Shown here: positions 23,176-35,911 of the stretch, piece after piece | Numbering within the stretch: the stretch's first letter is position 1 | Layout of the letters: each line of letters opens with the position of its first letter | Notes under the pieces: generated by a model | What the model saw: the letters and a program-made list of their open reading frames with translations, nothing else | Databases searched by the model: none | Told to the model about the DNA's origin: nothing | Program-made: the position numbers and the translations under genes | Source of the DNA: Synanceia verrucosa | Taxonomy: Eukaryota > Chordata > Actinopteri > Perciformes > Synanceiidae | Length of the DNA: 64,000 nt | Direction: 5' to 3' | NCBI GenBank assembly: GCA_029721515.1 | Contig: CM056567.1 | Coordinates: forward strand, 5,283,507 to 5,347,506

Positions 23176-26100
23176 TTAGTCTGGGTGGTTTTGTGCGGTG
23201 GTTATGGTCCGGTTGTGCAGGGGAGATGAAGTAGCTGGTGCTGGGTGGTGTTGCGTTGAGTGACCTGCTGTAGTTTGCTGTGCTGTGTTGGTGGAAGGTG
23301 GTGAACATGGAGGTGTTTGCTGTTGCCTGTTTTGTTTTGGTTGTGTCTTATTCTGGGATGGAAACTCGATTTGGAGTGGGGAGGCTCCTTGCTGATTGAA
23401 GTCAACGCCCGGGCTGGCTGGGCAGCCAGGATCACAGTCTGGGAGATCTGGATCCTGTATTTCTGGCTGTGTAGAGGTGCACTCTGGTTTCTGTTGACCA
23501 GGTATGGTCTCTGAAGGCTGGTGCTCTTGTAACAGTGTGGATATGGTGTGAACTGAACATCTCTCTTTTGATGGATTTTTATCTTCTCTTCTGATGTCCA
23601 TCTCAGTTTGTCTCCCATCATGTCTGCCAAACTCTTTACCTGTTTCGGCTGCACTGGTCTGTGGTTGTGTCTGGACTTGTCTGGACCTGTCAGGTTCTGC
23701 TGTGTCCCTCTGACATTTGTCTTTGGGCGCCCCCTGCCTGCAGATCGAAGCCATAGCCTTCACCCAGGGATGCAGCAAGGTTTGCTGTGCTGTCAACCTC
23801 ACTGAGGGATCTGGCTGAAGCAGAGCTCTGACGAGGCCTCTGGCTTCTGCACACAAACACACACCCAATAAGAGAAACAGCTTGTTTATTTGTGTTTGTT
23901 TATATAACCATATGTGGTGCTTCTCACCTTCTGAGATGGGATCCCAGTAGGGAGACAGGAAGTGGAGTTGTCCCTGTTTTATTAGCTGGAACAGCTCCTC
24001 CTGGTCCCGATCCCGACTGCGAAAGGGGGGAAATCCACACAGCAGGATATAGAGAATAACACCCAGAGCCCATACATCCACTGCAACACCATAACCTGAA
24101 AAAAACAGTGTTTGGAAGAGATTAAAAATAAGACACACTCATATTTAGAGATCAATTACAGAGTTTAAACGTATAAAGGAAAGTAAAGCAGTGATTTATG
24201 CAACCAAAAAAAAAAAAAAAAAACCACAAACCTGTCTCACTGAGAATCTCTGGGGCTACATACGTGGGTGTTCCACATACGGTGAATACTGGTTCTGTCA
24301 CAACCATGGCAAGACCAAAGTCTCCCAGCTTCAATCTACAGATTCCTGCATCCATCTGCTCTATCTGAGCGAGAACAAGAAAAACAAGAAAGACAGAAAC
24401 AGAGTCAGGAGGCGCTGAGACTGTTTATAGAGTTTAAATATTTCCAGGGTCACCCACGTTTGCCATAGAAACTTGTGTCGCAGGCACTTTTTTTTAAAAA
24501 ACAAAATAGTGACTTTTCGTGACTGTAAAATAAAGTTAAATGTCATGAGTTATGTTTGTATATGTAAGGCCGGACAAAGCATCAAAAATATACTCTATAA
24601 TAAAATAATTTTGTCTGTTTGTCTGTGCACAGATGTGACAGGTGTGTGGTTGAGATCAAAATCTGAATGCAGACGCTGGACATAGGGGGATAGACATGCA
24701 ATAATCACATGTACAGTTTACTGATACTCACCAGTAGGTTTTCTGGTTTGAGGTCTCTGTGGACGATACTTTTGCCGTGGATGTAGGTCAGCGCTTCACT
24801 AACATCTGACACCATCAGCCCTGCCTCCGCCTCTGGAAACTTCCCCCTCTCGCTGATGGCCTCAAATAGATCCCCCCCGCTCATCAGCTCCATCACCAGG
24901 TAAGAGTGGGTTTGTGTATGGTGGTGCGCAAAAAGCCGCACTATTCGAGGGTGGCAGATGCTACCCAGAAGGCTCAGCTCATTCTGCATCATGTGCTCCC
25001 GACCAATCAGCTTGGAGTGTTCGACGATCTTTGCGGCAACAGCTTGCCCGTTGTCACGACGCCGGCATTCTCGCACTACCGCAAAGTTGCCGTCTCCGAC
25101 CACACGTCCGATTTCATAGCAACGCTTGATATCTGCCAGGGTGACATCACTGCCATCAGAGGGAAGGTCAAAGGTCGTGCTCTGCTGTACGTCCCTGTGT
25201 ACTTGACCCACATCTGGAAGTGGATTTGAAAGTAACTGTGTAACACTTTTCTCCTCATCTCTGCTGATTGGCTGAGGAGGTGGAGGGCTGATGTGGATGT
25301 ACAATTTCCTCACTTCCTGCTCTATGTATGAACTTCCTTTTTGCTTCTTTGACACAGGAGGAAGCGGGACCTTCCCTGACAGATTGAGCTGCTCTGGACC
25401 CCGATGTTTAACTCTCCTTGCTAAGCAGTCCTCACACAGTATTGGAGAAGGTATGTCTGTCTCTCTAAGAAATTCCTCATGTTTAAATGGACCAATGACA
25501 GAAGGCTGTGGCTCTCTAGCCCCGCCCTTCACCCGTAGCATCTGCAGGTGGTTTGGCAGGTGAGCAGGTTTTCTGCTTGAATTCTTTTTATGACACTTCT
25601 GAACATCCGAGGTGTAATTGTCAGGCTGGCATGCGTCTATATTGTGAGGCGTCTGTGCATTTCTTCGTGTATTAGTGTGATTTTTGACATGTGTTTTTAT
25701 GTCCTGGTGTGTCTCTTGGTTAGTGTGTGTCTCGCTGCCATCTGTCCCTTCACTGTATCCACTGTCGGCCTTGGCAGCTTTATCTGGCGCCGGGCGAAGT
25801 CTTTTCTCCCAGGCTCGGAGTGCGTCAGCCCGGTAATGGGAATGTTCTGGAAAGAGCTCCTCCAAAGCTTCCTGCACGCTGCTCAGCTCTGGACGAGCCT
25901 TTCCCAGCGCCAGGAAGGCCACCTCACCTCGGAAGAAATCGCATATACCTTTCACCTACAATAAAAAAGACAAAAAAATTTGCAGTTTAATACATGCAAA
26001 GGGAGTATATATGGAATACAAACATAATTGAAGTCCCCTGACATTTGAAATGAACCCAGGCTTTTTTTTAACTGTAATTATTTTATTGTAGCCCTGCATA

Positions 26101-28279
26101 GGTGGGTCATTTCCCTTTTATATCGCTGGAACTGTTATGGCACTAAAACTAATGGCACCATAACTAATTTGATCAATTATAACTTTGTTTATCCTGTAAT
26201 TACGTGGTCATTGTGATGATATAATTCAGACATTCATTTATGGTAGCTTTTTTTTATTTGCACAGCTCAGTAGAGGGTGTCACCTTATAATCAGTTCATT
26301 GAGTGCATTAAGCCTAAAACTGGATTGACAACTTTTGCAACGCCCTGGGGTTTCTTAGCTTCAGGAGCCTTGAAAGCTCCCAGTCTGCAGTGTGCCAACT
26401 TGTTTGAGCTATTTTAATTGAACGTTTGAATGGGAGCAACTGACGTGAAAAGGCCCTTAAGGTGTGTTCTGCTTTAGTCCCTAATCTTGAGGCACTATGT
26501 CAAAATGTAGTTTCAAGACTCTTATTATTTGCTTGCATGTGTCACATTCCTAGTGCCATGTACACATTGCTGAGGATGTGTGATGAATGTGGGAGTAGTT
26601 TAAAGGGGCCCGTCGGTGTATTCTTGCCTCAGGGTTAACGTGGCCAGTTGAGACTCACCTCTCTTGCGTGGGTGGTGTACAGGCGTGTGACTCTGGCTCT
26701 GTGCCAGCGGGGAAATCCCAACGCCTCGGAGATATCCAATAGCAGTTGCTCGAAGGACACCACACCTCTACGGTTCAACAGCACCGTTACCTTGAAAACA
26801 GAGAGATAAAAATCACTGTTAAGTAATGTAGATGGGTTGTGAAAGGCCCCTTTTGCCTGGTTTAGCGGAAACTCATTTTTATGGACTGTCAAACAGCAAA
26901 GCGTCTCTATTAAAATGTTTGTATAACTGCTGGCTTGATGGCTAATCATCAAGTGAAACATCTATGAGGATTTATCACAAACATTTATGATTGCATTATT
27001 ACCAAATAATAGAAAGGGACAAACACCCACACCCTCTTAAACCAAATGTAGGTCTTCTAACTCATCTGCGATTTATTAGTAAAATACTTATTAGTTATTT
27101 ATTAAACATTTATTTGTCACTGCCCTTGTTTTAAACACTGAGTTCACCTTGCGGAGTGTACTTTGACCACAGGGGCGGATGATGGTGACCAGGTGGGGCC
27201 TCTCGGCGCTCTCTTCTGCATGACGGGTGTGGAAGATAGGGAGGTGAGGAGGAAGGACGTGGGACCTGTTGATCTGTCCTGGGTGGGGTTGAAGGGGCCA
27301 TGGCTGGGGTCCCCCACCAGCCCTCTTCAGCTGGGGGATTGGAGGAACTGGAGCAGAGTGGAAAGGAGGACAGGGCACAAAGACAGAAAGCAAGAGTTGG
27401 ATTATTGAAAAGTGTACTTAATAACACTGATGTCATCACATTGTTTCTTTTGAGACTTTTCTACAAAGGAAAGCTCATAAGTAACACAACACCTGTGTCA
27501 GCGTGAGGGTGAAAACAAATCCGGCTGATCAGATTTGAGTGTTTTCCATCACATGGAGTGCAAGGGCCATTTGAGATTCTTCAATCACCTCGCTCCACCG
27601 GCTGAATTATTTAGGCTTCCTTGAGTCATGCAAACCCACGCACACACACAGCTTAACAAAAGCTTGCTCGACCTGGTTGGGGCCCAGCTGAATCTGCATG
27701 ATTAATGAAGCATTAGAGACACACGGCATCTTTGACATTTCACTTTCTGGCACGGAGGGAGAAAGAGACGCTATCCGCTCAGTCAGCGGGAGGTTGCTTT
27801 TTTTTTGTTGTTGTTTTGTTTTCCAGATACAGAACAACAGACAGAAACACAAGACCTTATACCTCCTGACCCCCTGAGAGTGAGCAACAGCACTTACAAC
27901 AGTAAAAGCTTTTCACAGTGGACACAGAATGTTTAAACGTCTCATAAACAGCCAGCTGTGGTCAGTCCAGAAAGACTGACTCATCCTTTTCTGAGGGTCC
28001 TCCTGGGACCTCAGAGGGTCTTTGTGTGTTGTGGGTAGGATTGCATAATAATTACAGGATACTACTTATAGTAATAACACGTCACGTAAATCCTATTTAA
28101 AAAGTTAGTGTTGCCTGGTGAACGCATATTAGGTTACAGACGCTTTCCACTTTATTTCCAGATCATTATTTAAAATAGAAAGTCTGTGAAACTAAAGTGT
28201 TTTTTGTTTTTGTTTTTGTTTTTGTTTTTTTACTCACCTGCTGTTTTCCATTTAGCGTTGCGCGCCGCTTCGCATCCAT
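23176..28279 (-). CDS. dclk3: doublecortin-like kinase 3
   Basis: Start ATG at 28279-28277, stop TAA at 23178-23176; predicted 850 aa. Exons in coding order: 28238-28279, 27148-27330, 26659-26790, 24732-25955, 24232-24364, 23928-24095, 23176-23846; all are GT-AG and in frame. A single doublecortin domain lies at about residues 58-140 (RPHLVTIIRPCGQSTLRK, RRGVVSFEQLLLDISEALGF). A linker of about 250 residues is Thr/Asn/Gln-rich. The kinase domain at about 398-656 has glycine loop GDGNFAVV (406-413), K428, E445, HRDLKPEN (H518-R519-D520), DFG (542-544) and YVAPE, so all catalytic residues are present. A C-terminal tail of about 190 residues, rich in Gln, Pro and Thr, follows. The sequence matches vertebrate DCLK3, a brain-enriched kinase of the CaMK group. 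Exon 1 encodes only 14 residues and is the least certain part. Confidence 0.92.
24206..24223. repeat. A18 homopolymer next to dclk3 exon 5 donor
   Basis: On the coding (minus) strand this is 18 T bases starting eight bases after the donor of exon 24232-24364. Confidence 0.9.
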
Positions 28280-28530
28280 ATCGGGTTCTCTGTGATGGCG
28301 TCATCACTCCCCAAAACAACACGCGAGTTGAAACAGTTTTATAACATTTTTAATTCTCTATTATTACCCACAAGTCTCTGCCGTCATATCATCAGCTATC
28401 AGCCTGCAGTAAAGATAACGGGACGAGCTGTGAGAGGACAAGACCTGGTGTAGCTACGGTGGTTACCATGGATACGCGTCAAGCGGAACGGCCGGGGGGG
28501 GGGGGAATGCCGGAAGTGGAGCGATTCTGT
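28280..28530. promoter_or_regulatory. dclk3 5'UTR/promoter region with G-run
   Basis: Moderately CpG-rich DNA upstream of the dclk3 start. It contains a run of about 14 G at 28491-28505, which could form a G-quadruplex, and a small plus-strand ORF from 28507 (see findings). Confidence 0.35.
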
Positions 28531-29639
28531 CGTCAAAATAAGATACTTCGAATAGCAGGGTATTGTGCTACAGAGCAACATAGCCTACTTTTACAGCAAA
28601 CGTGTTTGTTCTCTATAATACAGTCTCATAAAATCTTTATTTTCGCTTTTAGGTTGCTTTAGTCGTGTAGATTGACGGCGAAGTTCGTTAGAGATCTTTT
28701 ATTTTGAAAGTTATGACCGGAACAGTACTGTTTTTGTATCGTAGCGATTGGCCCAGTGCGACCACAATCATAGACTGTATATAAATAATCAAATGTCTAA
28801 AATGTAATCTAAACAACATGCTAATAGCAAATCAAATAGTACCCCTGTGGCCTATATTACATAATACCCTAATTTACTATTACTACTAATAATAATAATG
28901 ATAAGCCTGCCCAACCCACAGTATAGCCTATTATCAATGTGTATTTGTTGAAGCTACTCTTCAGATTATCAAAACCTCCAAATTTATAGAAAAGCACAGG
29001 ACTTCACTTTTGTGTTCTGCTACTGCCCTATTTAAAATCTGTCTGTGTGTCAAGTGGAGAGTTAGTGAAGGATACAGTTTATCACACCAAAACCTTTTTA
29101 TGTCACAACGAGTGGAAGAAAGTTATGGTGTAAAATCACACAGACAGACGGGGGGAGGAACCGCAGGTCTCAGGAGAGGTTACCATAGTTTCACTGATGG
29201 AATCAAATACTCGGCCTCACACACACAGATGCAGTTTCCAGCTGATCTTTTAATACACTGCTTCCCTTCCCAAGGCTTTGTCTCCAAGGAAACTGTTAAT
29301 ATTGGATCAGGAGGCACCAACTCCTATTCCGGCTTCTTATCCTGGACTTAACTGAGACCCATCAATGTGTCTGCTGTCTCAACAGTGTGAAATATTGTTA
29401 ATCCATAAACATTCATTTATTGATTTCACGTATAGTTTTAGATGTTCTCCAGGACAATTTGTAAACCTTTTATTGCACAGTGATAGCAGAGTAGATGTGA
29501 TTACATAGAGTCTTAAAATGCTCAACAACCACCGATCATTTTTGAAATTGTGGAGGAAACATGTTGGGCTACGAGTTGCGTGTTTTATTTATATACTGAA
29601 CACAATATCACTTAACTCTAAACACGTGCAATAACAGGC

Positions 29640-29890
29640 AACATCAACAACCTGTAAATCAATAAGCCTGCAATAACTCAATACCCGTAAATGTGCAATA
29701 ACTGCAATACCTATGGATGTGCCTTACTGACAAATACTGTAAATACTATCTATATTTTTGACCATACTTTTTTTTTTTTTTTTTGCTCTTCACTGTTTTT
29801 TATTTATATTTGTGTCAAAAAAGTGGAGCAGCACTCCTTATTTCATTGTAGCCACTGTTCCATAAGAACAATAAAGGTATTTGATTTGAT
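29640..29890. mobile_element. LINE 3'-tail-like remnant
   Basis: Contains repeated tgcaataac words, a T16 run, and ends in tttcattgtagcc ... acaataaaggtatttgattt, the 3'-tail form of fish non-LTR elements. Confidence 0.45.
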
Positions 29891-32800
29891 TGATTAGTTT
29901 ATGAGGTGTTTACTGGTCATTGCGTTATCATTTTAACGCACTAAGATTTCTCTCTGCATAGTCATAACAACATTGGTTCTGTTTGGAGTGGAAATCTTGA
30001 CTAATATTTCAGAGTGATGGGTAATTTTGACGTTGCAGTATGTTACCCAGGCCCACAAATATACTGATGATGCACTAGTGTGTGTGGCCAGCAGAGGAGG
30101 CTAGTGTAGCTACTGTGTGCCTCAGCAGCCAGACAGCAGTAGTAATGGAGTGAAGTGGTTCCCTGGAAATGTACAAGAATAGATGTATCTTTATTTATCT
30201 TGATATTGATTTAAGTTTTAAGATTGAAGCAGTGTGATGCAAGTTTGTTTCTGCCAACTCGTTCATAGAAATTCCACAGAAGAAGGTGGAAAATCTGACT
30301 AACTGTATAAATGTGGAGTCCTTGAGTAACTCTGAATGTTTTTTCCTATTTTTTTTATGTACTGCTGGATCCTCAGAGGATTTAAAGAACGAGCCAAGGA
30401 TTGCAGGCCCATCTAAAGAGGTAACACACACACACACACACACACACTCTGCAGTTGTTCGGTGTTTGCCAACAACTGCCAACTATTGTAAAAGGTTGCA
30501 AAACAAATATCCCTCATTGTTGAGTACTAGCATCAAAGTACCAATAGTAAACATATTCCCAATTTATTCACTACCAGGTAGCTTAATCCATAAAACATGT
30601 TGTCCTGTCTTAGTTGATTTATAACTGGTAAAAAATGGCTTATTTTGAACCAAACCACTGTGTTTTCCTAAACCTAACCAAGTGGAATTGTTTAGTTTTG
30701 TTGTTTCCTAAGAGAGTTCTGGCAGGCAAACATCTCCTACATGCAAACAGTACAATACTGGCCTCCAAAATAAAGTGGAGTAGAAGCATGATAGAAGTAT
30801 AAAGTGGCATGACTATTTTTCTACCACTGCTCTAAAAGCTCTTATTAAAATTCAAAACTGCAGTTTAAATGGGTTAGCCTTTAATAAAGCCAGTAGTTCA
30901 GGTTTAAAATAAAGGTGCCTTTTGTTGAAATAGCAATAATGCAGCTCCATTTGTCAGAGTATTGAAAATGAGGGCGAGGCTGCCGAGGGAGTGACTGAAC
31001 AAAGAGTGTCACAGAAGGGAGTATCCAGAAGTTTATCCAGCTGTGTTAATCACACAGTCACACAGATGCACAAGGAAGCCCAGAGAAAGCTGAAAAGTAT
31101 CAACATTCCTCGCTTAATAGTCTTTCTGCTGGATGAAATAGTTTGTTAAGGCCAAAAACAAACACTAGTGCAGGTTTGCTGGACAGTATAGAAGCTATGA
31201 TATCTCATGTCAACAGCCTCCACAGCAGTCTAGCCTGAAGGATTGATTGTGTTTGACCGGATGTGATTGCTAATAAACTGTGACCGCCTCATGTTCGTTC
31301 ATGTGATGGATAGCACTAATTTAGCACTAGCATTTATGGTTTTATCCAGCCTAGCTAAGGCGTTCACCATGCATGTGTCCTCCTTATGAAACGGGGAGTT
31401 TGTTGTTTGAAACAGATCCAACTTAGTGATAGTCAAGACCGCAGGCACATCCCAGAATGCTTAATCACAGGATTGCATAAGATGAGATGCAATAGATACG
31501 TCAAAACTCACAGCCAGCCTGAGCCTGTGAACATATTTCATGCTACAGCTAAATGGGTTTGACCTCTCACCTCCTCTCTCCCCTCACACCTGTTTAAGTC
31601 AAACCCATGCACGCCACAGATTCGCCACGCACACGTGAGACGGTTTAGAAACGCCAATAGGCGAGAGGGAAGCAAGGCAACTGGAGGACAAGGGCAGTGG
31701 GACAGGGTGCGGTGTGCTGTAACAACTATTGACTTTTTATTCCCACTCATTCCTGGCCTTTTTCAGAGATCATCGGAGCCTCTGGTGGATGGAGGGATGT
31801 CATCAGAGGCATGTAAGCGATAAGTGGACATTTGTGGGTATCAAGCAAAGCTGTGTCAGCTCCCCTTGTATACAGCAGTACAGTATGTGAGAGCTGATTT
31901 GAATTTTAACCCTTGGGGGGAGTGAGGAAACATTTAACTCGACAGGACGTGTCCTGGCTTCTTCAAAGAGCTCTCTGTGGGGTACTTGGCTTTAGGGCGT
32001 CTTAAGTCTTGTAGGAATAAAGGAACCTTTAGTGAATATAGAGACCTCTCTTATATCTGCACACTAAATATGAATACTGTGAAATCACTGAGCCTGGCCG
32101 TGAAAAAGTCCAGCACACCCTCCGAAAACCACAACTTGAGATATAACATTGTAATGAATGAACTTCAGCTTTGTTTGAGCAAGCCCGGCTATGGCTTCAT
32201 ATTTATTATACAGAGAGTGAGTCTTCTTAGCAAGTGAAAAAGGTAAGGACAAGTCATTGTCATGCTAGTTAGGCTCTTTAGGGAGCGTAATATCCCAGTG
32301 TCCTTGTTTAGAGTATAAATGAGTGTGTGGATCAGCCTCCTCAGGACTGTGTGGTTTGATCAGACATGATCAAATGAAAGCAAACGACCCCACATCATAA
32401 TCACACCACCACATATAATCCTATATAGAGTCAAGATTGATTACTAATCAGGGTCTTTTAATCATGGATGTGTAAAGAAGGCTGGATACAGTGTTTGGGA
32501 TGGGTCCTAGTCATTCCTATCAGAGTTCCCTCAGTGGTGCATGAAGCCACACTGCCGTGATATTAAAGTATCCAGATCGCCTGCATCCACTGGGCCCCAA
32601 GACAGTTATTTATAGTATTGATTAGTCTGCTGTTTGGTTTCTTGATTTATAAAAAAATAAAATAAAAAAAATGTCCATCCCAATATTCTAGCTGTCCAAG
32701 GTGATGTCTTTCAATGTCTTATTTGGTCAAAAATCCAAATATATTCACTTAATCATGATATAAAACCGAGAAAAACAGAATATCTCCATATTGACAGGCT

Positions 32801-34069
32801 GAAAATGTCATTTTCTGACATTTTTGCAGCAGATACAGGCGTTTCTCTCCTGATGTAAATCTATGGGAATCTGCCTCAGTGCCTGGTGCTATCCTGAGGG
32901 GATTGGCTTTAATAGATAGCACTGATGTTACGTCAACAAATCCCTTTAAGAGACTTGAAGCAGGAATGTCTTAGTCGTCTCTCACAACTAATTTACCCTG
33001 TCTGGTGGTCAGCAGGTAGCCCCAGATCTCAAAAAGATACTAAATAAAGTGCTAAAACAGCTGGAAGCCGAGTAAATGGCACTTTTGTTGGGTGCTGACC
33101 ATTTACTGAGTATTCATCACACCTGGATGATGACAGATTACGTTATGACTTTAACATTGTGGCTCATTGATGATGATAATGATAATAATAATAATCCATT
33201 TTATTATTAAATGCTTTTCTAAAAACTCAAAAGCAATTTGAGGCAGAGAGCTATAAAACATGAGAACAAGCTAACATGTATTAAAAGCAGTTTTAAAAAG
33301 GTGAGTGATATGTCGTAAACAAAACTGAGGAATGAGCGACATTTGTTGTAAAGGTCAGTGCATTGTTATTTTTCTTTTCATGAGATGTGTTGATAATAAA
33401 ACTTGCTGGTTTAGGTTATGATGATGACGTCAGTGTCATCCTATAAGGACGATAAAAAATCACGGGTTGTTCGGCGTGCAGAATAAGCGCCGTGGTAGTG
33501 AACCAACGTCTCAACGCCTTTATCTTCACTCTCATCTCTACAGCTGTACGTATGAGCGTGCACACCCGTGTTTACAAGAGTGTGCAGCACAACAGACAGG
33601 TCAGGATAAGTTGAAGAAGAACTAAAACAGGTGGAAAAGCTGAGGAAGAGGGGTCACAGAGGAGAAAAATAGTGGAGTAAGAAGAGGGTCAGTGAGGACT
33701 GTTTTCAACCACCCTACAAAGCAATCAATCTCCTCCTCCTCCTCCTGTTTTTCTACTCCTTCTTTCTCTGGGACAGTGGGTGCTTATTCATCAACTCCTC
33801 CTCCCCCTCTCTTTGCCTTTTATTCTCTAAGCCCTGCTGTCTTTACATTGAGCCCATGCTCTGACTGATCCGCCCTTTCTTTAGTCAAAAAGAATTTAAA
33901 TTACCCTTCTTGGCTCGACCTGGGGCCATAATTCATAATCTACATTCAAATTAATTATTGTTAACTTGCAAAGTAGCCGTTGTAACAATATGTCCCTCAC
34001 TCAGTTAAAAAAAGGCTTTGTTGATGCGAGAAATAACCACATACATCAGTAAAGAGGAAAAAGACTTGT

Positions 34070-34690
34070 ACGTATAGGGAGCTGTGTAACCTTGCAATGA
34101 AATATATAAATAGTTCACCAAACACAGAATATACAATATAGCATAAAATACCTTTTTATTGATTGGTGAAATTCACTTATAAAAGTCTTCATAATCATAA
34201 ATTATGAAAATATTATAAAATGCAAACAGTGCCGGTTTGCTGCGCAAAGTAGTGCAGATTAGTTCTTGTCTTATTGTGATGACAAAGTAAAGTAAGGAGA
34301 ATAAAGACATGTATGAAGAGCTGCATAACTTTACAGTCATATGTATAAATGAAAATAGTTCAGTAAACAAAATACACAGTCTAGAACAGAATTTAAGTAA
34401 GGCATACAATAGAACAGCAGTAATTAAATAAATATTTACAGTAAAACTAACTCGATTGTTAACTGCAAATGAAAGAGCTGTGTAACTTTGCAGTCAAATA
34501 TATACATCACTTTGAACCTCTAATTTGGCACCTTATAATGTTTTTGTTTTCTTTTTGCACTATATTGTACTGTATGTATAGATATCTGTTTACACTTCGC
34601 ACTTTGTTTTTCAACTATTGCAAGTTTTATCTCACCCTAAATAAAAATAGCTGAAGTTCAACAAACAGAAAATGTACAGATAAATAAAGT
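34070..34690. repeat. degenerate direct repeats, unit core gagctgtgtaac
   Basis: Related blocks start near 34078, 34317 and 34474. Each reads gagctg(t/c)(g/a)taac(c/t)ttgca and is followed by a(t)atatataaat; the first two continue into atagttca..aaaca. A partial block follows near 34650. Spacing is irregular (about 240 and 157 bases). Confidence 0.5.
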
Positions 34691-35194
34691 CACTTAGCTT
34701 AACCCTTTGTGTGGTCTTAACAGTCTGTATGCTTGTCCTGAGGGTAAAAAAAATGACCCGTCTCCACTTAACCTCCAAAATAAAGAGGCTTCGTTGAAAT
34801 TTCAACCCAAAATCTTATTTAGCACAAATAAACAGCCTGTCTGCCTTTCACTGGATGTCTTTTGTTTTAATTACATCACAAAAACTGTTTTTTTATAAAT
34901 AAGTTAAGAATAAATTACTATTATGAATGCTGAATGTTATTTTTTAGCAAGAGATAGTACTTGTATAGCATGAGAACATTTTATTGAAGAGGTTTTAACA
35001 TAGTGACCGTGACTTTTTTAAGTCAACACAAGGGTTAAATAAAGACAAAACATGTAGACATGGCAGCTAAACACACATGCTCAGAAGTGAGGACTGTGTG
35101 AACACTGCAGTATTTAAGGTGCTGTGTCTCACCCTCTCACCCCCCCTCCCTCTCCTGTCTCTCTGCTCAGCCTGATGACATCATGAACAGCCGG

Positions 35195-35200
35195 TATAAA
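35195..35200 (+). promoter_or_regulatory. fabp3: fabp3 TATA box
   Basis: tataaa sits 126 bases before the fabp3 ATG, so transcription should start near 35225. A CRE/AP-1-like tgacatca lies at 35176-35183, about 12 bases upstream of the TATA box. This compact arrangement fits a tissue-regulated FABP gene. Confidence 0.7.
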
Positions 35201-35320
35201 TCCAGCCAGTAGGGTTGCAGCACAGCTTGTGGTTCTGGCTTCGCTCTCTGCCTCCTCTCTCATTCTGACGCTCCCTCGCTTCTCCTCCTTCCACCCTCAG
35301 TCCTCCACGCTGCTGCAGAC

Positions 35321-35395
35321 ATGGCCGAGGCTTTCGTTGGCAAATGGGACCTGAAGGAGAGCGAGAAATTTGATGATTACATGAAGAAGCTGGGT

Positions 35396-35453
<58 letters not shown>

Positions 35454-35855
35454 GTGGTTTTTGGGTTTTGCTTTTGGGTGTGGGTAACAGGAGAGGATGC
35501 AGCGCTGCATGTGAGCACATGTGAAAACGCAGGGTCGTTTTGAGGTGTGTTAAACCTGTTTAAGCAGCAGTGGGAAAAGTGAATGAAGCCATGAATGGAG
35601 GCGAAACAGGGAGGAACCATGATGGAGAAAGGAGGGGGGGTGGAGAAAAAAAAAGAAGAGGAGCATGGGAGAAACAGGAGAGGAGGGGAGCCAGAGGGGG
35701 GAGGAAAAACAGGAAGAATGGTCGACCACATGGCTTTAGTGTGGCACACACACACTCACACTGAATAGCAACAAGCTGGCATTCACACACTTGTGCGTAA
35801 CGTGGGTGACCTTCACTGAGAGCTGCTCATTGTTAGAATGTTGAGATGTGCGGAA

Positions 35856-35911
<56 letters not shown>

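Larger units (their letters stand above)
28531..35170. other. intergenic spacer between dclk3 and fabp3
   Basis: About 6.6 kb with no recognisable exon on either strand. It holds LINE-tail-like remnants, a CA run at 30424-30448, an (ATA/AAT)n patch near 33180, an oligopyrimidine patch near 33730 and the degenerate repeats at 34070-34690. Open frames here are short and have no recognisable protein content. Confidence 0.6.

Noticed and set aside
23202..23654. 150-codon second frame over the dclk3 tail
   Set aside because: The main dclk3 frame continues from the kinase domain through this stretch; the second frame is a shadow of its repetitive composition.
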